Assembly (NCBI GenBank): GCA_964451715.1
Contig: CAYVIZ010000010.1
Location: 1-31,778, forward strand
Reading direction: 5' to 3'
From: Tiamatella sp964451715
Lineage (GTDB): Archaea > Thermoproteota > Thermoprotei_A > Sulfolobales > Acidilobaceae
Length of the DNA: 31,778 nt
Positions 7,780 to 15,279 of the stretch are shown here, in pieces. Under the pieces are notes generated by a model. The model did no database searches. It saw only the letters and a program-made list of their open reading frames with translations, and was not told the DNA's origin. How positions within the stretch are numbered: position 1 is the first letter of the stretch; every line of letters starts with the position of its first letter. Made by a program: the position numbers and the translations under genes.

Positions 7780-8721
7780 TTATCTTATTAGAAGAGACAG
7801 GATCGCTTTCTGGGCATGAAGCCTGTTCTCCGCCTGATCCCATACAATGCTCCTAGGACCCTCTATAACATCGTCGGTAACCTCTTCTCCTCTATGGGCT
7901 GGAAGACAGTGCATGAAGAAAGCTCTTGGAGAATGCACCATAAGAGACTCGTTTACCTGGTAGGGAGACAGGAGCCTCTTCTTCCTAGAAGCCTCTGCTT
8001 CCTGGCCCATGCTAACCCAGACGTCTGTATACACTATATCGGCCCCTCTAACCGCCTCCACAGGATCCTCTCGTATCTCTATAACAGACCCAGTCGAACG
8101 AGCTACCTCTAAAGCATACTCTAGAATTTCCCTGTTCGGATAAAGCTCCCTTGGTGACCCTATTCTTAAATTCATACCCATCTTGGCAGCAGCAACTATA
8201 AGGCTGTTAAGCACGTTATCCTGGCCATCCCCCACGAATGATACCGTGACGCCCTCAAGCCTGCCCAGCTTCTCGTATATAGTCATTAAATCCGCTATTA
8301 TCTGAGCAGGATGAGAGAGGTCGCTCAACGCATTTATAACGGGGACATCGGAATACCTGGCCAGCTCCTCTAAATCACTATGAGCGTACACCCTTGCAAC
8401 TATGGCGTCAACATATCTCGAGAGAACCCTTGCCGTGTCAGCTATGGTTTCACCACGGCCTAGCTGTAGCTCGTTCCAGCCTAGATAGATTGGATGGGCT
8501 CCCAGCTGGTTTGCAGCGACATCGAAGCTTATCCTAGTACGTGTACTCGGTTTCTGGAAAACCAGTGCTATAGATCTACCCTTAAGGGTTTCTATTACAC
8601 GTTCACCGGAGTAGAAGCGTCTCTTCATTTCCAAGCCTGTTTCTATAATATGACGTATCTCCTCGCCGCTGAAGTCTCTGAGGCAGAGGAAATCCCTTCC
8701 CTTTAAATGGTATATGGACAA
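7780..8721 (-). CDS. argF: Ornithine carbamoyltransferase
   Basis: Condenses carbamoyl phosphate with ornithine to give citrulline in arginine synthesis. The carbamoyl-phosphate motif STRTR is at 59-63, and the ornithine-specific HCLPAHRGEEVTDD is near residue 270, which distinguishes it from aspartate transcarbamoylase. The length of 313 aa is typical. The start is TTG 8719-8721, with GGTGA 7 nt upstream on the minus strand. The promoter would lie in the 8722-8811 gap shared with the divergent gene at 8812; that gap carries a strong inverted repeat (8778-8804) that could be an operator. No other arginine genes are in the window. Confidence 0.95.
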   Translation of the reverse strand: MSIYHLKGRDFLCLRDFSGEEIRHIIETGLEMKRRFYSGERVIETLKGRSIALVFQKPSTRTRISFDVAANQLGAHPIYLGWNELQLGRGETIADTARVLSRYVDAIVARVYAHSDLEELARYSDVPVINALSDLSHPAQIIADLMTIYEKLGRLEGVTVSFVGDGQDNVLNSLIVAAAKMGMNLRIGSPRELYPNREILEYALEVARSTGSVIEIREDPVEAVRGADIVYTDVWVSMGQEAEASRKKRLLSPYQVNESLMVHSPRAFFMHCLPAHRGEEVTDDVIEGPRSIVWDQAENRLHAQKAILSLLIR

Positions 8722-8777
8722 TTGTGTTCACCATGAATAAAGATCTATGTTGTAGTAAGGGTATTATGACCTTTATT

Positions 8778-8804
8778 ACCGCTGGGTAAAACGTTTACCG
8801 CGGT
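8778..8804. promoter_or_regulatory. Inverted repeat in the divergent argF / 8812 promoter region
   Basis: ACCGC and GGTAAA (8778-8790, with a TG bulge) are mirrored by TTTACC and GCGGT (8794-8804) around a 3-nt centre: 11 paired bases in all. The right arm contains the GGTG that serves as ribosome binding site for ATG 8812. It could be a repressor operator for the divergent promoters, or an mRNA hairpin hiding that site. Confidence 0.5.
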
Positions 8805-8811
8805 GTCCCTC

Positions 8812-9099
8812 ATGTCGTACTCGAGGAAACTGGCTGAGAGGGCTGTAAAAGACGCGTTAATGAAGCAGGTAAGAGACAACCTCTCCATGGAGGAAGTCCT
8901 CGACTGGCTATATGATGATTTCGGGGTAAAGGTGGGAAGGAGAACCTGGGACAACATAACACGTGCAGTGCTCAAATCCAGCGATATAAAGCCTCAGGAT
9001 ATAGCCATACTATTATTGGACAACAACATACAACCTAACGAAGGGGCCTGGAATGCACAGCCTCGAAGAGACCTGCAAGGCGCTAAGAGAACTAGCTGA
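8812..9099 (+). CDS. Unknown small helical protein
   Basis: Protein of 95 aa, mostly helical with many charged residues (SRKLAERAVKDALMKQVRDNLSMEEVLDWLYDDFGVKVGRRTWDNITRAVL). I recognise no domain. ATG 8812 is chosen with GGTG 7 nt upstream; GTG 8803 is an alternative. The 3' end overlaps the next gene by 47 nt in another frame, so the two are probably co-transcribed and translationally coupled. Its pairing with a winged-helix gene suggests a shared regulatory role, but this is inference. Confidence 0.62.
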   Translation: MSYSRKLAERAVKDALMKQVRDNLSMEEVLDWLYDDFGVKVGRRTWDNITRAVLKSSDIKPQDIAILLLDNNIQPNEGAWNAQPRRDLQGAKRTS

Positions 9100-9682
9100 C
9101 ATAAGCCGCCCAAAAAGAGGCGTGCAGCCCGGATTCAGTAAATCCCACGTCTACCTAATACTGGCCCAGCTCACTAAGACTCGGATGAGCAGGGTCGAAA
9201 TAGAGGAGAAGCTCTCAATAGGAGAGGCCTCTGCTAAGACACTAGTGAAAAGACTGAAGGAGAAGGGATACGTGGTTACAAGCAAACACACTGGTACATC
9301 TATAACGGATCAGGGGAAAAACCTCATTAAACCAGCCATTTCTACGATAAGAATAGTGAACCCCAAATGCAATGTGTTGACAGGTAATGATAAGATAATA
9401 ATGGTGGAGACTCCTAATCCTCCGCGGACGCTTATGGACGTCCATAAAATAAGGGACTATCTAGTCAAAAGCGGCTGCGATGTCTCTATAATATGTGGCT
9501 ACAAAGAGGGAGCACTCTCAGCTCCAGGCATAGACTATTCATTCGCAGTTAAAATAGAGGAGTGTATACCGTTTATGCATAATGATTTCCTGATCATTAT
9601 CACATACGAAGACAACATCTTGCAGTGTCTGGATGGTGTTATAAGCTACCTACTTTCAGTGGAATGTAAACCGGGGAGTTAA
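9053..9682 (+). CDS. Winged-helix protein, DUF4443-like
   Basis: Protein of 209 aa. Residues about 28-85 (HVYLILAQLTKTRMSRVEIEEKLSIGEASAKTLVKRLKEKGYVVTSKHTGTSITDQGKNLI) form a clear winged helix-turn-helix. The C-terminal part, with several cysteines (CNVL, CDVSIICGY, EECIPF, LQC), resembles the DUF4443 domain found in crenarchaeal regulators; that name is from memory and is less certain than the helix-turn-helix. It is probably a transcription regulator. It starts at ATG 9053 inside the upstream gene. Its stop codon lies within one copy of the 18-bp motif found around whiP. Confidence 0.75.
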   Translation: MHSLEETCKALRELADISRPKRGVQPGFSKSHVYLILAQLTKTRMSRVEIEEKLSIGEASAKTLVKRLKEKGYVVTSKHTGTSITDQGKNLIKPAISTIRIVNPKCNVLTGNDKIIMVETPNPPRTLMDVHKIRDYLVKSGCDVSIICGYKEGALSAPGIDYSFAVKIEECIPFMHNDFLIIITYEDNILQCLDGVISYLLSVECKPGS

Positions 9683-9684
9683 CA
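9667..9684 (+). repeat. 18-bp motif, copy A
   Basis: TAAACCGGGGAGTTAACA spans the stop codon of the gene ending at 9682. It matches copy B (10756-10773, opposite strand) at 16 of 18 positions and copy C (10922-10939) at 15 of 18. Confidence 0.6.
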
Positions 9685-9919
9685 CAACCATCCTCTGTTA
9701 ATGCAGTTATATAATTATCTACAACCTTACATGCTAGGAGATTCCTTGTCTCCGCCATTATCATGTGCTTCAGAGTATGACTGCATGTATTATTGTTAGT
9801 ATAATATTGATCAATATACAAAACACTACAGTAATACTCTCATTTCATTCTTTACCCTACACAGTATCTAGCGACGATAATATCGGCATCTCACAGTATA
9901 GTAGATAATAACATGGCAA
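9683..9919. other. AT-rich convergent intergenic region, 237 nt
   Basis: This is the longest gene-free stretch of the window. It lies between the 3' ends of the DUF4443-like gene and whiP. It holds a perfect 14-bp palindrome, ATATTGATCAATAT, at 9804-9817. No RNA gene or credible ORF is seen. Its place next to a replication-initiator-like gene makes it one candidate for an origin segment, but no ORB-like box is recognised. Confidence 0.5.
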
Positions 9920-10675
9920 CTAATGTCTGCAGACATCATCTATAATACTCTTTATCTTCCTCGTAAAACCCACTCTTATCCCGAGCCGCGGATCATTATA
10001 TATGTAGATTAGCTGCTTTGTTTGAAGATCCCTCAATACTTTTAGAATGTACATGGGTTCGGCGGAGAGTTTCTCCTGGATCTGGTCAACGTACATATAT
10101 GAAGAGCCCCACTGTGAATAGTTGTCTACGAGTATCCTGAGGACCTCCTTTTCTTCAGGGGAAAGCCCCTGGTCTAATAGTCTGTACGCGCAGTCACCAT
10201 CCACTGCTCCTAGAGCGAGTTTTTTGAGTCGTTTTTTGCCATGTTTATTGGTTTGGTTGACAATAAATGACAATGAATTATATTGTTCCTCCTCCTCTGG
10301 AAGTTTTTTCTTGCGATTTATTGTCCGTTTACTCTTTTCACCTAAAAGTTGCCGTGCAATTGTAACGTATTCATGGAATCTTGTTGCAAGCGTCCTTTCA
10401 ACGATGTTTTTCGCATAGTCCTCCCCTAGAGGGGTAAGATACCATAAACCGTTACTGTATTCCACGTATCCCCGCGTCTTCCAGTAGGACAGGTAGCTCG
10501 ACACGTACTTGGATTCAACTCCTATCTCACGTGCAAGCTCTGCTGCCCTCATGGGTTTAGAGAGGAGTAGAACGAATATAGCGTCTACTATAGAGCTTCT
10601 AGGTCCTCCTCCTTTATGCTTCTTCTCACTGGTTTCACTTGCTATGTATTCAAGTATTTTCTCATATTCATCCAT
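9920..10675 (-). CDS. whiP: WhiP-type winged-helix replication initiator-like protein
   Basis: Protein of 251 aa. The N-terminal winged helix at about 28-75 (RSSIVDAIFVLLLSKPMRAAELAREIGVESKYVSSYLSYWKTRGYVEY ... WYLTPLG) is followed by a basic, Lys-rich linker. A second winged helix lies at about 180-240 (SPEEKEVLRILVDNYSQW ... YILKVLRDLQTKQLIYIY). This matches what I recall of the crenarchaeal WhiP family, which has Cdt1-like similarity and binds a replication origin in Sulfolobus. The ATG start 10675 has a modest AGGGA upstream. Copies of an 18-bp motif lie on both sides of the gene. It could instead be a local transcription regulator; the double-winged-helix layout itself is clear. Confidence 0.75.
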   Translation of the reverse strand: MDEYEKILEYIASETSEKKHKGGGPRSSIVDAIFVLLLSKPMRAAELAREIGVESKYVSSYLSYWKTRGYVEYSNGLWYLTPLGEDYAKNIVERTLATRFHEYVTIARQLLGEKSKRTINRKKKLPEEEEQYNSLSFIVNQTNKHGKKRLKKLALGAVDGDCAYRLLDQGLSPEEKEVLRILVDNYSQWGSSYMYVDQIQEKLSAEPMYILKVLRDLQTKQLIYIYNDPRLGIRVGFTRKIKSIIDDVCRH

Positions 10676-10755
10676 ATTCTATTCCCTGGTTATGTTATTT
10701 GGTTTTAGACAAGAATAGGGTGGATGGCTCGGTATTACTTTGTGGGTTATTGTAT

Positions 10756-10773
10756 TGTTTACTCCCCGGTTAA
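10756..10773 (-). repeat. 18-bp motif, copy B
   Basis: Read on the minus strand this is TTAACCGGGGAGTAAACA, in the 110-nt gap between the nreA stop and the whiP start, about 80 nt before the whiP ATG. Its orientation is opposite to copies A and C. Confidence 0.6.
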
Positions 10774-10785
10774 CAACAGGTTTTT

Positions 10786-12018
10786 TCACTTCATCCAAGA
10801 ATCTAGCCGTGCCTGATAAAGCATTCTCCTCAGTATAGTGCTCTGCCTTACTAGGAGGTTGACGTCATATCGTACTAGTTTTGATAGTGTCTGAATGAGT
10901 TCTCTGGTGGATAGGGGTTTGTTAACCGGGGGGTTTACAAGAGCGGTTCTCACCGACTCCCTTATCTGCCAATTCCCAACGGGAGCATAGTAGGAAGGAA
11001 AGACCTCGCGTATAATCAATACCACCGCCTGTCTCCGCCTTCTATAAAGATGCTCCAGCACGGAAAACCTAGCGGCTAGATAGCCTCCATCCATCACGGA
11101 CTGTTTGCCATTCCTTTGCTCTACCACTTTCACAATCGTGGGCTTCGAGGTTCCCCGCGTCCATAGCGTGTTGGGATACCATATTTCAATCCACTCTGCC
11201 TCGTATGATCCAGGTGCTAGGATTATAGTGTAGCTGTTCCCCAGGTATTCCTCGTGGTAGACTTCTATCTCATTTACGGTTTTGAATGTCCTCACCCTTC
11301 TCTGCAGTATATCCCCTATGGTGCTATCCACTGCTGTTATGCCCCATCGAGTAGGCACAAGCCTACGCTCCATTCGGGAGCCCATCATACCTAGTGTAAA
11401 CGCCTTAACGGCTGTGTATACATCTATACCGGATTCATACAGGGTCCATAGAGACTTACGTGCAGACAGCTCGTCATAGTATAGCTTCTCTATAACACGA
11501 GGCACCCGTGGGTTGCCTTCTATCACTACTGCTCTAGCAGGAGAAGCTGGTCCTACAGGCTTAGTTATCCCGTCGAACCTTATAGTCGGGCTAGGCTTCT
11601 TTTCCAGCACTAGATCAGTGTCAACGGGTTTAACGGACACGGCGGCTAGGGATATCTCTCTCGAGTAGAGCTCCTCGGGCTTACCCACTTTCGCCTTGAT
11701 AATTCCTGAAACAAGCTGGGATCTTAAACCGACGATATAGTCTAATGGGTACTTGTTTCTTATCCACGTCAAAGGATCATCGTGTAGCCTCGGGTCAGGG
11801 GAGCCTGGAGCAGTGGAGTAGTATACTCTAACATAGGGGTATCCATGCTCTCCAACAATGATAGCAGGAGGAGAAGGCGCATGTAATTCTCCCGAGTCTA
11901 TGTTTGACAGGCTTCTTATCTGCCACAAGTACCTGTCAAGTATAGGGCACCGGGGCAGCCCGCACAGTTTCTTGTAGCCCTTGCAAACCGCGCATAAAGC
12001 CGGGTTTATCCGCTTCAT
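10786..12018 (-). CDS. nreA: Nre-family DNA repair protein with C-terminal PIP box
   Basis: Archaeal Nre family protein (410 aa), linked to the DNA-damage response in haloarchaea. A zinc-binding cluster C9-x2-C12 ... C19 ... C24 opens the protein. It is followed by the family core (SPPAIIVGEHGYPYV, GITAVDSTIGDILQRR). The last residues include QARLDSWM (Q402-W408), which fits the PCNA-interacting motif Q-x-x-L-x-x-W. It therefore probably acts with the sliding clamp. ATG 12018 has GAGGA about 8-9 nt upstream and starts 4 nt after the PhoU-family gene stops. Its neighbour whiP gives this part of the operon a replication/repair flavour. Biochemical function remains undefined in the family. Confidence 0.9.
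   Translation of the reverse strand: MKRINPALCAVCKGYKKLCGLPRCPILDRYLWQIRSLSNIDSGELHAPSPPAIIVGEHGYPYVRVYYSTAPGSPDPRLHDDPLTWIRNKYPLDYIVGLRSQLVSGIIKAKVGKPEELYSREISLAAVSVKPVDTDLVLEKKPSPTIRFDGITKPVGPASPARAVVIEGNPRVPRVIEKLYYDELSARKSLWTLYESGIDVYTAVKAFTLGMMGSRMERRLVPTRWGITAVDSTIGDILQRRVRTFKTVNEIEVYHEEYLGNSYTIILAPGSYEAEWIEIWYPNTLWTRGTSKPTIVKVVEQRNGKQSVMDGGYLAARFSVLEHLYRRRRQAVVLIIREVFPSYYAPVGNWQIRESVRTALVNPPVNKPLSTRELIQTLSKLVRYDVNLLVRQSTILRRMLYQARLDSWMK
10922..10939 (+). repeat. 18-bp motif, copy C
   Basis: TTAACCGGGGGGTTTACA lies inside the 3' part of nreA. It is 15/18 identical to copies A and B and in the same orientation as A. It also encodes protein (VNPPVNKP region), so part of the match could be chance. 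Confidence 0.5.
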
Positions 12019-12022
12019 AATA

Positions 12023-13186
12023 CTAGTCCTCTATAACGTTAAGGGATTTAGACCTCAACTCCTCATATATCTTATCCTCCGCCCTATCCGTGAGTATGTA
12101 GAACTTAACCAGCAGCTCGTCTCCAGGCTTCAATAGGAACGTGTCAGGCGGTAATGGTATCCATTTACCATTCCTGTTTACCGCCAGGACGAATCCCCCT
12201 ATATCGGATAAATCGAGGTTCTCCAGCGGCTTCTCTCCTCCTTCATAGATCATTCTAAGCACCGTTTCACGGCTTTCCTCCTCCACCTCCTCAAGTATGA
12301 CGTGGAGGTTTTCCTCTAGAACAGTTATCGCTAATAGCTTAGACGCGTCGCCTAGAGTTTCCATACTCTTAGCAACGACTGTTAACGCTACACCATACTC
12401 GGGCTCCGACCAATATGTCTTGAAGGCCTCGGATAAAACCTCGAGGAAGAGCTGGTCCATGTCTTCCTCCATGTTAACTATTTCAACGGCCGCGGTTTTA
12501 TCCATGTTGAATATAGAGTGGAAAGCCAGGTCCATCATAAGAGATGCCAGGTTATATGTCTCCAACAGCTTCTCGGTTAGAGGAGTTTTCTCTTCTCCAT
12601 ATTCTATCTTATAGACCAGCGCCAAAGTATCCTTGTCACCCAAATACCTTGCCAGGTCCTCTATTTCGTCCAGCGTGCCCCTGACTATGAGTAGATCCCC
12701 TTTATCTATAGTGAAGCCGGGTTCGGGGGCGAGGAAGTAGTCTCCCCCTCTTCTAACTAGGAGCACGTCTACACGTGAAACGTTCTCCTCGAGTAGAGAT
12801 ATTTTAATAGGCTTTTCCAGATCGCACGCCTTCACCAGCGCGACAGTCTCTTCTCCTTTAAGCAGAGCATTCTTCACGGGCTGAGGCACAGGTATGTCTC
12901 TGAGCACTATGCCTGCTATATCCCCCGCGGCGTCGCTTATTTTATCGAAAGCCGTCCCGATATTTGCGAGGGAAACCATGTACTTGGCCTGGGCAGGCGA
13001 CCGTGCAGCGAGCATCGTCTTATAGATAAGCTCGCGCCACATTTTATCGATGATCTTCTCGATATTAGATACTTCAAGCGCTGCTCTCTTGTCATTCCAT
13101 ATTAGACTGTAGAGTGAAAGGTCTAGAGCGATGCTAGAGTAGTCCTTTGCTTCCTGTATAAGATCTATTATAGTCTCGGTCTTCAA
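12023..13186 (-). CDS. Tandem PhoU / RCK_C (TrkA-C) regulatory protein
   Basis: A soluble 387-aa protein with an internal duplication. Each half has a PhoU-like helical bundle with the E-x-E/N-M-E-type metal patches (residues about 1-110 and 205-295) followed by a TrkA C-terminal (RCK_C) beta domain. The latter ends in DKGDLLIVRG (about 161-170) and LKPGDELLVKF. Such proteins resemble COG3273 and probably sense a small ligand to control ion or phosphate transport; no transporter is adjacent. The start ATG 13186 overlaps the stop of the upstream gene (ATGA type), which points to translational coupling. Confidence 0.85.
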   Translation of the reverse strand: MKTETIIDLIQEAKDYSSIALDLSLYSLIWNDKRAALEVSNIEKIIDKMWRELIYKTMLAARSPAQAKYMVSLANIGTAFDKISDAAGDIAGIVLRDIPVPQPVKNALLKGEETVALVKACDLEKPIKISLLEENVSRVDVLLVRRGGDYFLAPEPGFTIDKGDLLIVRGTLDEIEDLARYLGDKDTLALVYKIEYGEEKTPLTEKLLETYNLASLMMDLAFHSIFNMDKTAAVEIVNMEEDMDQLFLEVLSEAFKTYWSEPEYGVALTVVAKSMETLGDASKLLAITVLEENLHVILEEVEEESRETVLRMIYEGGEKPLENLDLSDIGGFVLAVNRNGKWIPLPPDTFLLKPGDELLVKFYILTDRAEDKIYEELRSKSLNVIED

Positions 13187-13644
13187 CTATCAGCCCCCAT
13201 CATTTTACCTAGAATGTAGAGGGAAAGGGAAACCTCGGCTATGACGGGAAGCCTGCCGGGTATATCAGTTATATAAACGGGTTCCCCCAGTTTCTTCTCC
13301 AACGGGTCAAACCCCGCTTCTGAACCGTCGAAAACCAGTGCCAGCCGATCGCCTTTAGAGACTTCTATGTCTCCTAGGTTCCTCCCGGAACCCGCGAATA
13401 GCAGTAGTTTATCCGGCGCCACTGTTTCGACGAAGTCCTCTAAACTCTGGAAAACGAGTAGGGAAAGACCATTTTTATATGAGTACTTAAAAGCTTCTGG
13501 GACACCGCTTTGGGCGGCTGCCCCATAGATCTTTGTCAGAGCGAATCTCTCGTAACCCATTGTAGCTCCTACTTTGATGAAGTCTATGACCCTGCTAGGG
13601 CTCGACGTGTTGTTTAATACGAGTATGGTATTATCTTTCTCCAT
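13183..13644 (-). CDS. SPOUT-like (COG4080 type) small protein, often labelled RecB-family nuclease
   Basis: Protein of 153 aa opening with ILVLNNTSSPSRVIDFIKVGATMGYERFALTKIYGAAAQSGVPEAFK. It has a later segment LALVFDGSEAGFDPLEKKLGEPVYI that resembles the knotted C-terminal region of SPOUT methyltransferases. From memory, archaeal homologues are variously named SpoU-like or RecB-family nuclease. I see no RecB nuclease motifs, so the SPOUT reading is preferred. ATG 13644 has GGTG 9 nt upstream. It is the first gene of a tight three-gene set with the PhoU/RCK_C protein and nreA, separated from the methyltransferase gene by 80 nt. Confidence 0.65.
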   Translation of the reverse strand: MEKDNTILVLNNTSSPSRVIDFIKVGATMGYERFALTKIYGAAAQSGVPEAFKYSYKNGLSLLVFQSLEDFVETVAPDKLLLFAGSGRNLGDIEVSKGDRLALVFDGSEAGFDPLEKKLGEPVYITDIPGRLPVIAEVSLSLYILGKMMGADS

Positions 13645-13724
13645 ACTTTAGCACCGTACCCAGTATGCCTATGATAATTAAATCATTACATACCCGGGAG
13701 TTTAAAGGTTTAGGACGCGCCGCC

Positions 13725-14684
13725 TTAATTTAGCTTTGCAAGCGCCGCCTTTGCTATCCTATACGAAAGCGGGGGAGGCACTGCTTCACCTACTTGGTTG
13801 TACTGTGCATCCCTGCTTCCCAGGAAGACGTGGTAGTCGGGGAACCCCATGAGCCTAGCTTGCTCCCTCACAGTGAGGAGTCTATCCTCGTAGGGGTGTA
13901 TAAACTGAGATGAACCCAGCACGGTGGGGGCAGGCTTTCTAGGGTCAAGCCTTATCATGTTGGGTAACCTTCTCCCATTAGCGCCTGTGAAGCTTACTAG
14001 GTGTCCTCCCCATTTAACCCTCTTTACACGTCTAGCCTTGCTCCGGGACAGCGTGGTGTATTCGTGGTTTGGAGGATACGGTGAACCGGGAGGGGGGAGG
14101 CCTAGTAATGCTTTTCCCACGGTTATCTTAGGCTCCCTCGGCAGCTCCAGTTTAATGTTGGAAACTATGACTCTTATTCTCCTGCTAGGCACGCCGTGAT
14201 CCTCTGCGTTGACCACGTTAAAGTAAACCTCCCTATAACCAATTCTCCGGAGTTCTCTTCTTATACTGTCTTGTATCTCGTTTTCAAGTATTCCTTTAAC
14301 ATTCTCTATGAAGAAAAGCCTTGGACTCAATTCTCCTATGAGTCTTATCGCGTGTAGAAACAATTGCCCAGCAGGATCCTTATAGAGCCTGTCAACAGGG
14401 TGTTTCTGCCTCTTAGGATTAGCTCCCGTGAAAGGCTCGCATGGAGGACTGGCGAGCACTACGTCCACATCGGTAGAGCCGATTAGTTCCCTTATGTCAT
14501 CACCTGTAACAGTCTTTACGTCCTCGGAGAGTACCACTGCACGTGGAAAGTTGGCTTTAAACGATTTAGCCGCAGCGGGATGATTGTCTATTCCGAGGAG
14601 TGTAGTGAAACCAGCTTCATCGAAGCCTCTTGAGAACCCTCCTGCACCAGAGAATAAGTCTACTACTTTAAACGTTCTTCTCAT
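13725..14684 (-). CDS. DNA (cytosine-5)-methyltransferase, orphan
   Basis: C5 methyltransferase of 319 aa using S-adenosylmethionine. Motif I DLFSGAGGFSRG is at 9-20, catalytic motif IV SPPCEPF has the nucleophile Cys82, motif VI is ENV at 127-129, and motif VIII is RRIR at 168-171. C-terminal motifs IX/X are LTVREQARLMGFPD and QVGEAVPPPLS. The target recognition region between VIII and IX is short. No restriction endonuclease or Vsr gene lies nearby. The start overlaps the TFE gene by 17 nt, so it is part of the aMBF1-HflX-Trm56-TFE operon. The recognition sequence cannot be predicted. Confidence 0.94.
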   Translation of the reverse strand: MRRTFKVVDLFSGAGGFSRGFDEAGFTTLLGIDNHPAAAKSFKANFPRAVVLSEDVKTVTGDDIRELIGSTDVDVVLASPPCEPFTGANPKRQKHPVDRLYKDPAGQLFLHAIRLIGELSPRLFFIENVKGILENEIQDSIRRELRRIGYREVYFNVVNAEDHGVPSRRIRVIVSNIKLELPREPKITVGKALLGLPPPGSPYPPNHEYTTLSRSKARRVKRVKWGGHLVSFTGANGRRLPNMIRLDPRKPAPTVLGSSQFIHPYEDRLLTVREQARLMGFPDYHVFLGSRDAQYNQVGEAVPPPLSYRIAKAALAKLN

Positions 14685-15279
14685 CTTCTATTATTTCCCT
14701 CTCCAAGCTTTTGATGATTCTCTCTAGTATCTTTATACTTATATCCCGACCCTCATCGAGTTCCAGTTCTCCACCGCATCTAGGGCATACGAACTCGTAT
14801 TCAAGTGCTTCAGGGAAAGTATAGCGTGCCCCGCATTTAGGGCATACATACACCTCGTTTTCCTTCTCGAATCTATACCTCAGTTTGAGCTTGTCCAGTA
14901 CTGCCTGTTTCCTGTTGAGAAGTACGAGGTTAAGCGTGTTCTTGTTTATTCTCCAAAAGAATCTTGTTTCCCCAGTCTTAGTTCTTCCTCTCTGATATGT
15001 TACTAGCTTGTTCTCTAGCAGTATGAGAAGTATCCTCCGTATCTGGGTTTCCCTCATGCCGGTAATCTTCTCCAAGTCTTCATCGCTTAAACCCTTGGTT
15101 TCCGCTTTCTCGAACAAGGTTCTAAATATAAGAGACGCGTCTTCGGGTTTTATATTTGATAGCACAGGCGTTCTCTTATAGTTTTTTTCTTTATAGAACA
15201 AAAGCTTTATAAACAAGTCAAGCTCCTTTAGTGCTTCCTTCTCGTCGCTTTTGCTCCTCGGTTTCCTCCCGTTCAACAC
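14668..15279 (-). CDS. tfe: Transcription factor E alpha subunit (TFIIE-alpha homologue)
   Basis: Helps RNA polymerase open promoter DNA. An extended winged helix (about residues 42-112: SLIFRTLFEKAETKGLSDEDLEKITGMRETQIRRILLILLENKLVTYQRGR ... RFFWRIN) is followed by a linker. A zinc ribbon follows (C146-P-K-C149 ... C165-P-R-C168), all four ligands present, then a helical acidic C-terminus. GTG 15279 or TTG 15276 is the likely start, with GAGGGG 5-8 nt upstream; both lie inside the 3' end of the Trm56 gene (62-nt overlap). The protein is 203 aa, a little longer at the N-terminus than many archaeal TFEs. Confidence 0.92.
   Translation of the reverse strand: MLNGRKPRSKSDEKEALKELDLFIKLLFYKEKNYKRTPVLSNIKPEDASLIFRTLFEKAETKGLSDEDLEKITGMRETQIRRILLILLENKLVTYQRGRTKTGETRFFWRINKNTLNLVLLNRKQAVLDKLKLRYRFEKENEVYVCPKCGARYTFPEALEYEFVCPRCGGELELDEGRDISIKILERIIKSLEREIIEDEKNV

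Noticed and set aside
9639..9821. A 60-codon minus-strand frame in the whiP/DUF4443 gap
   Set aside because: It is short, has no ribosome binding site and overlaps the 3' end of a real gene; its composition looks non-coding.
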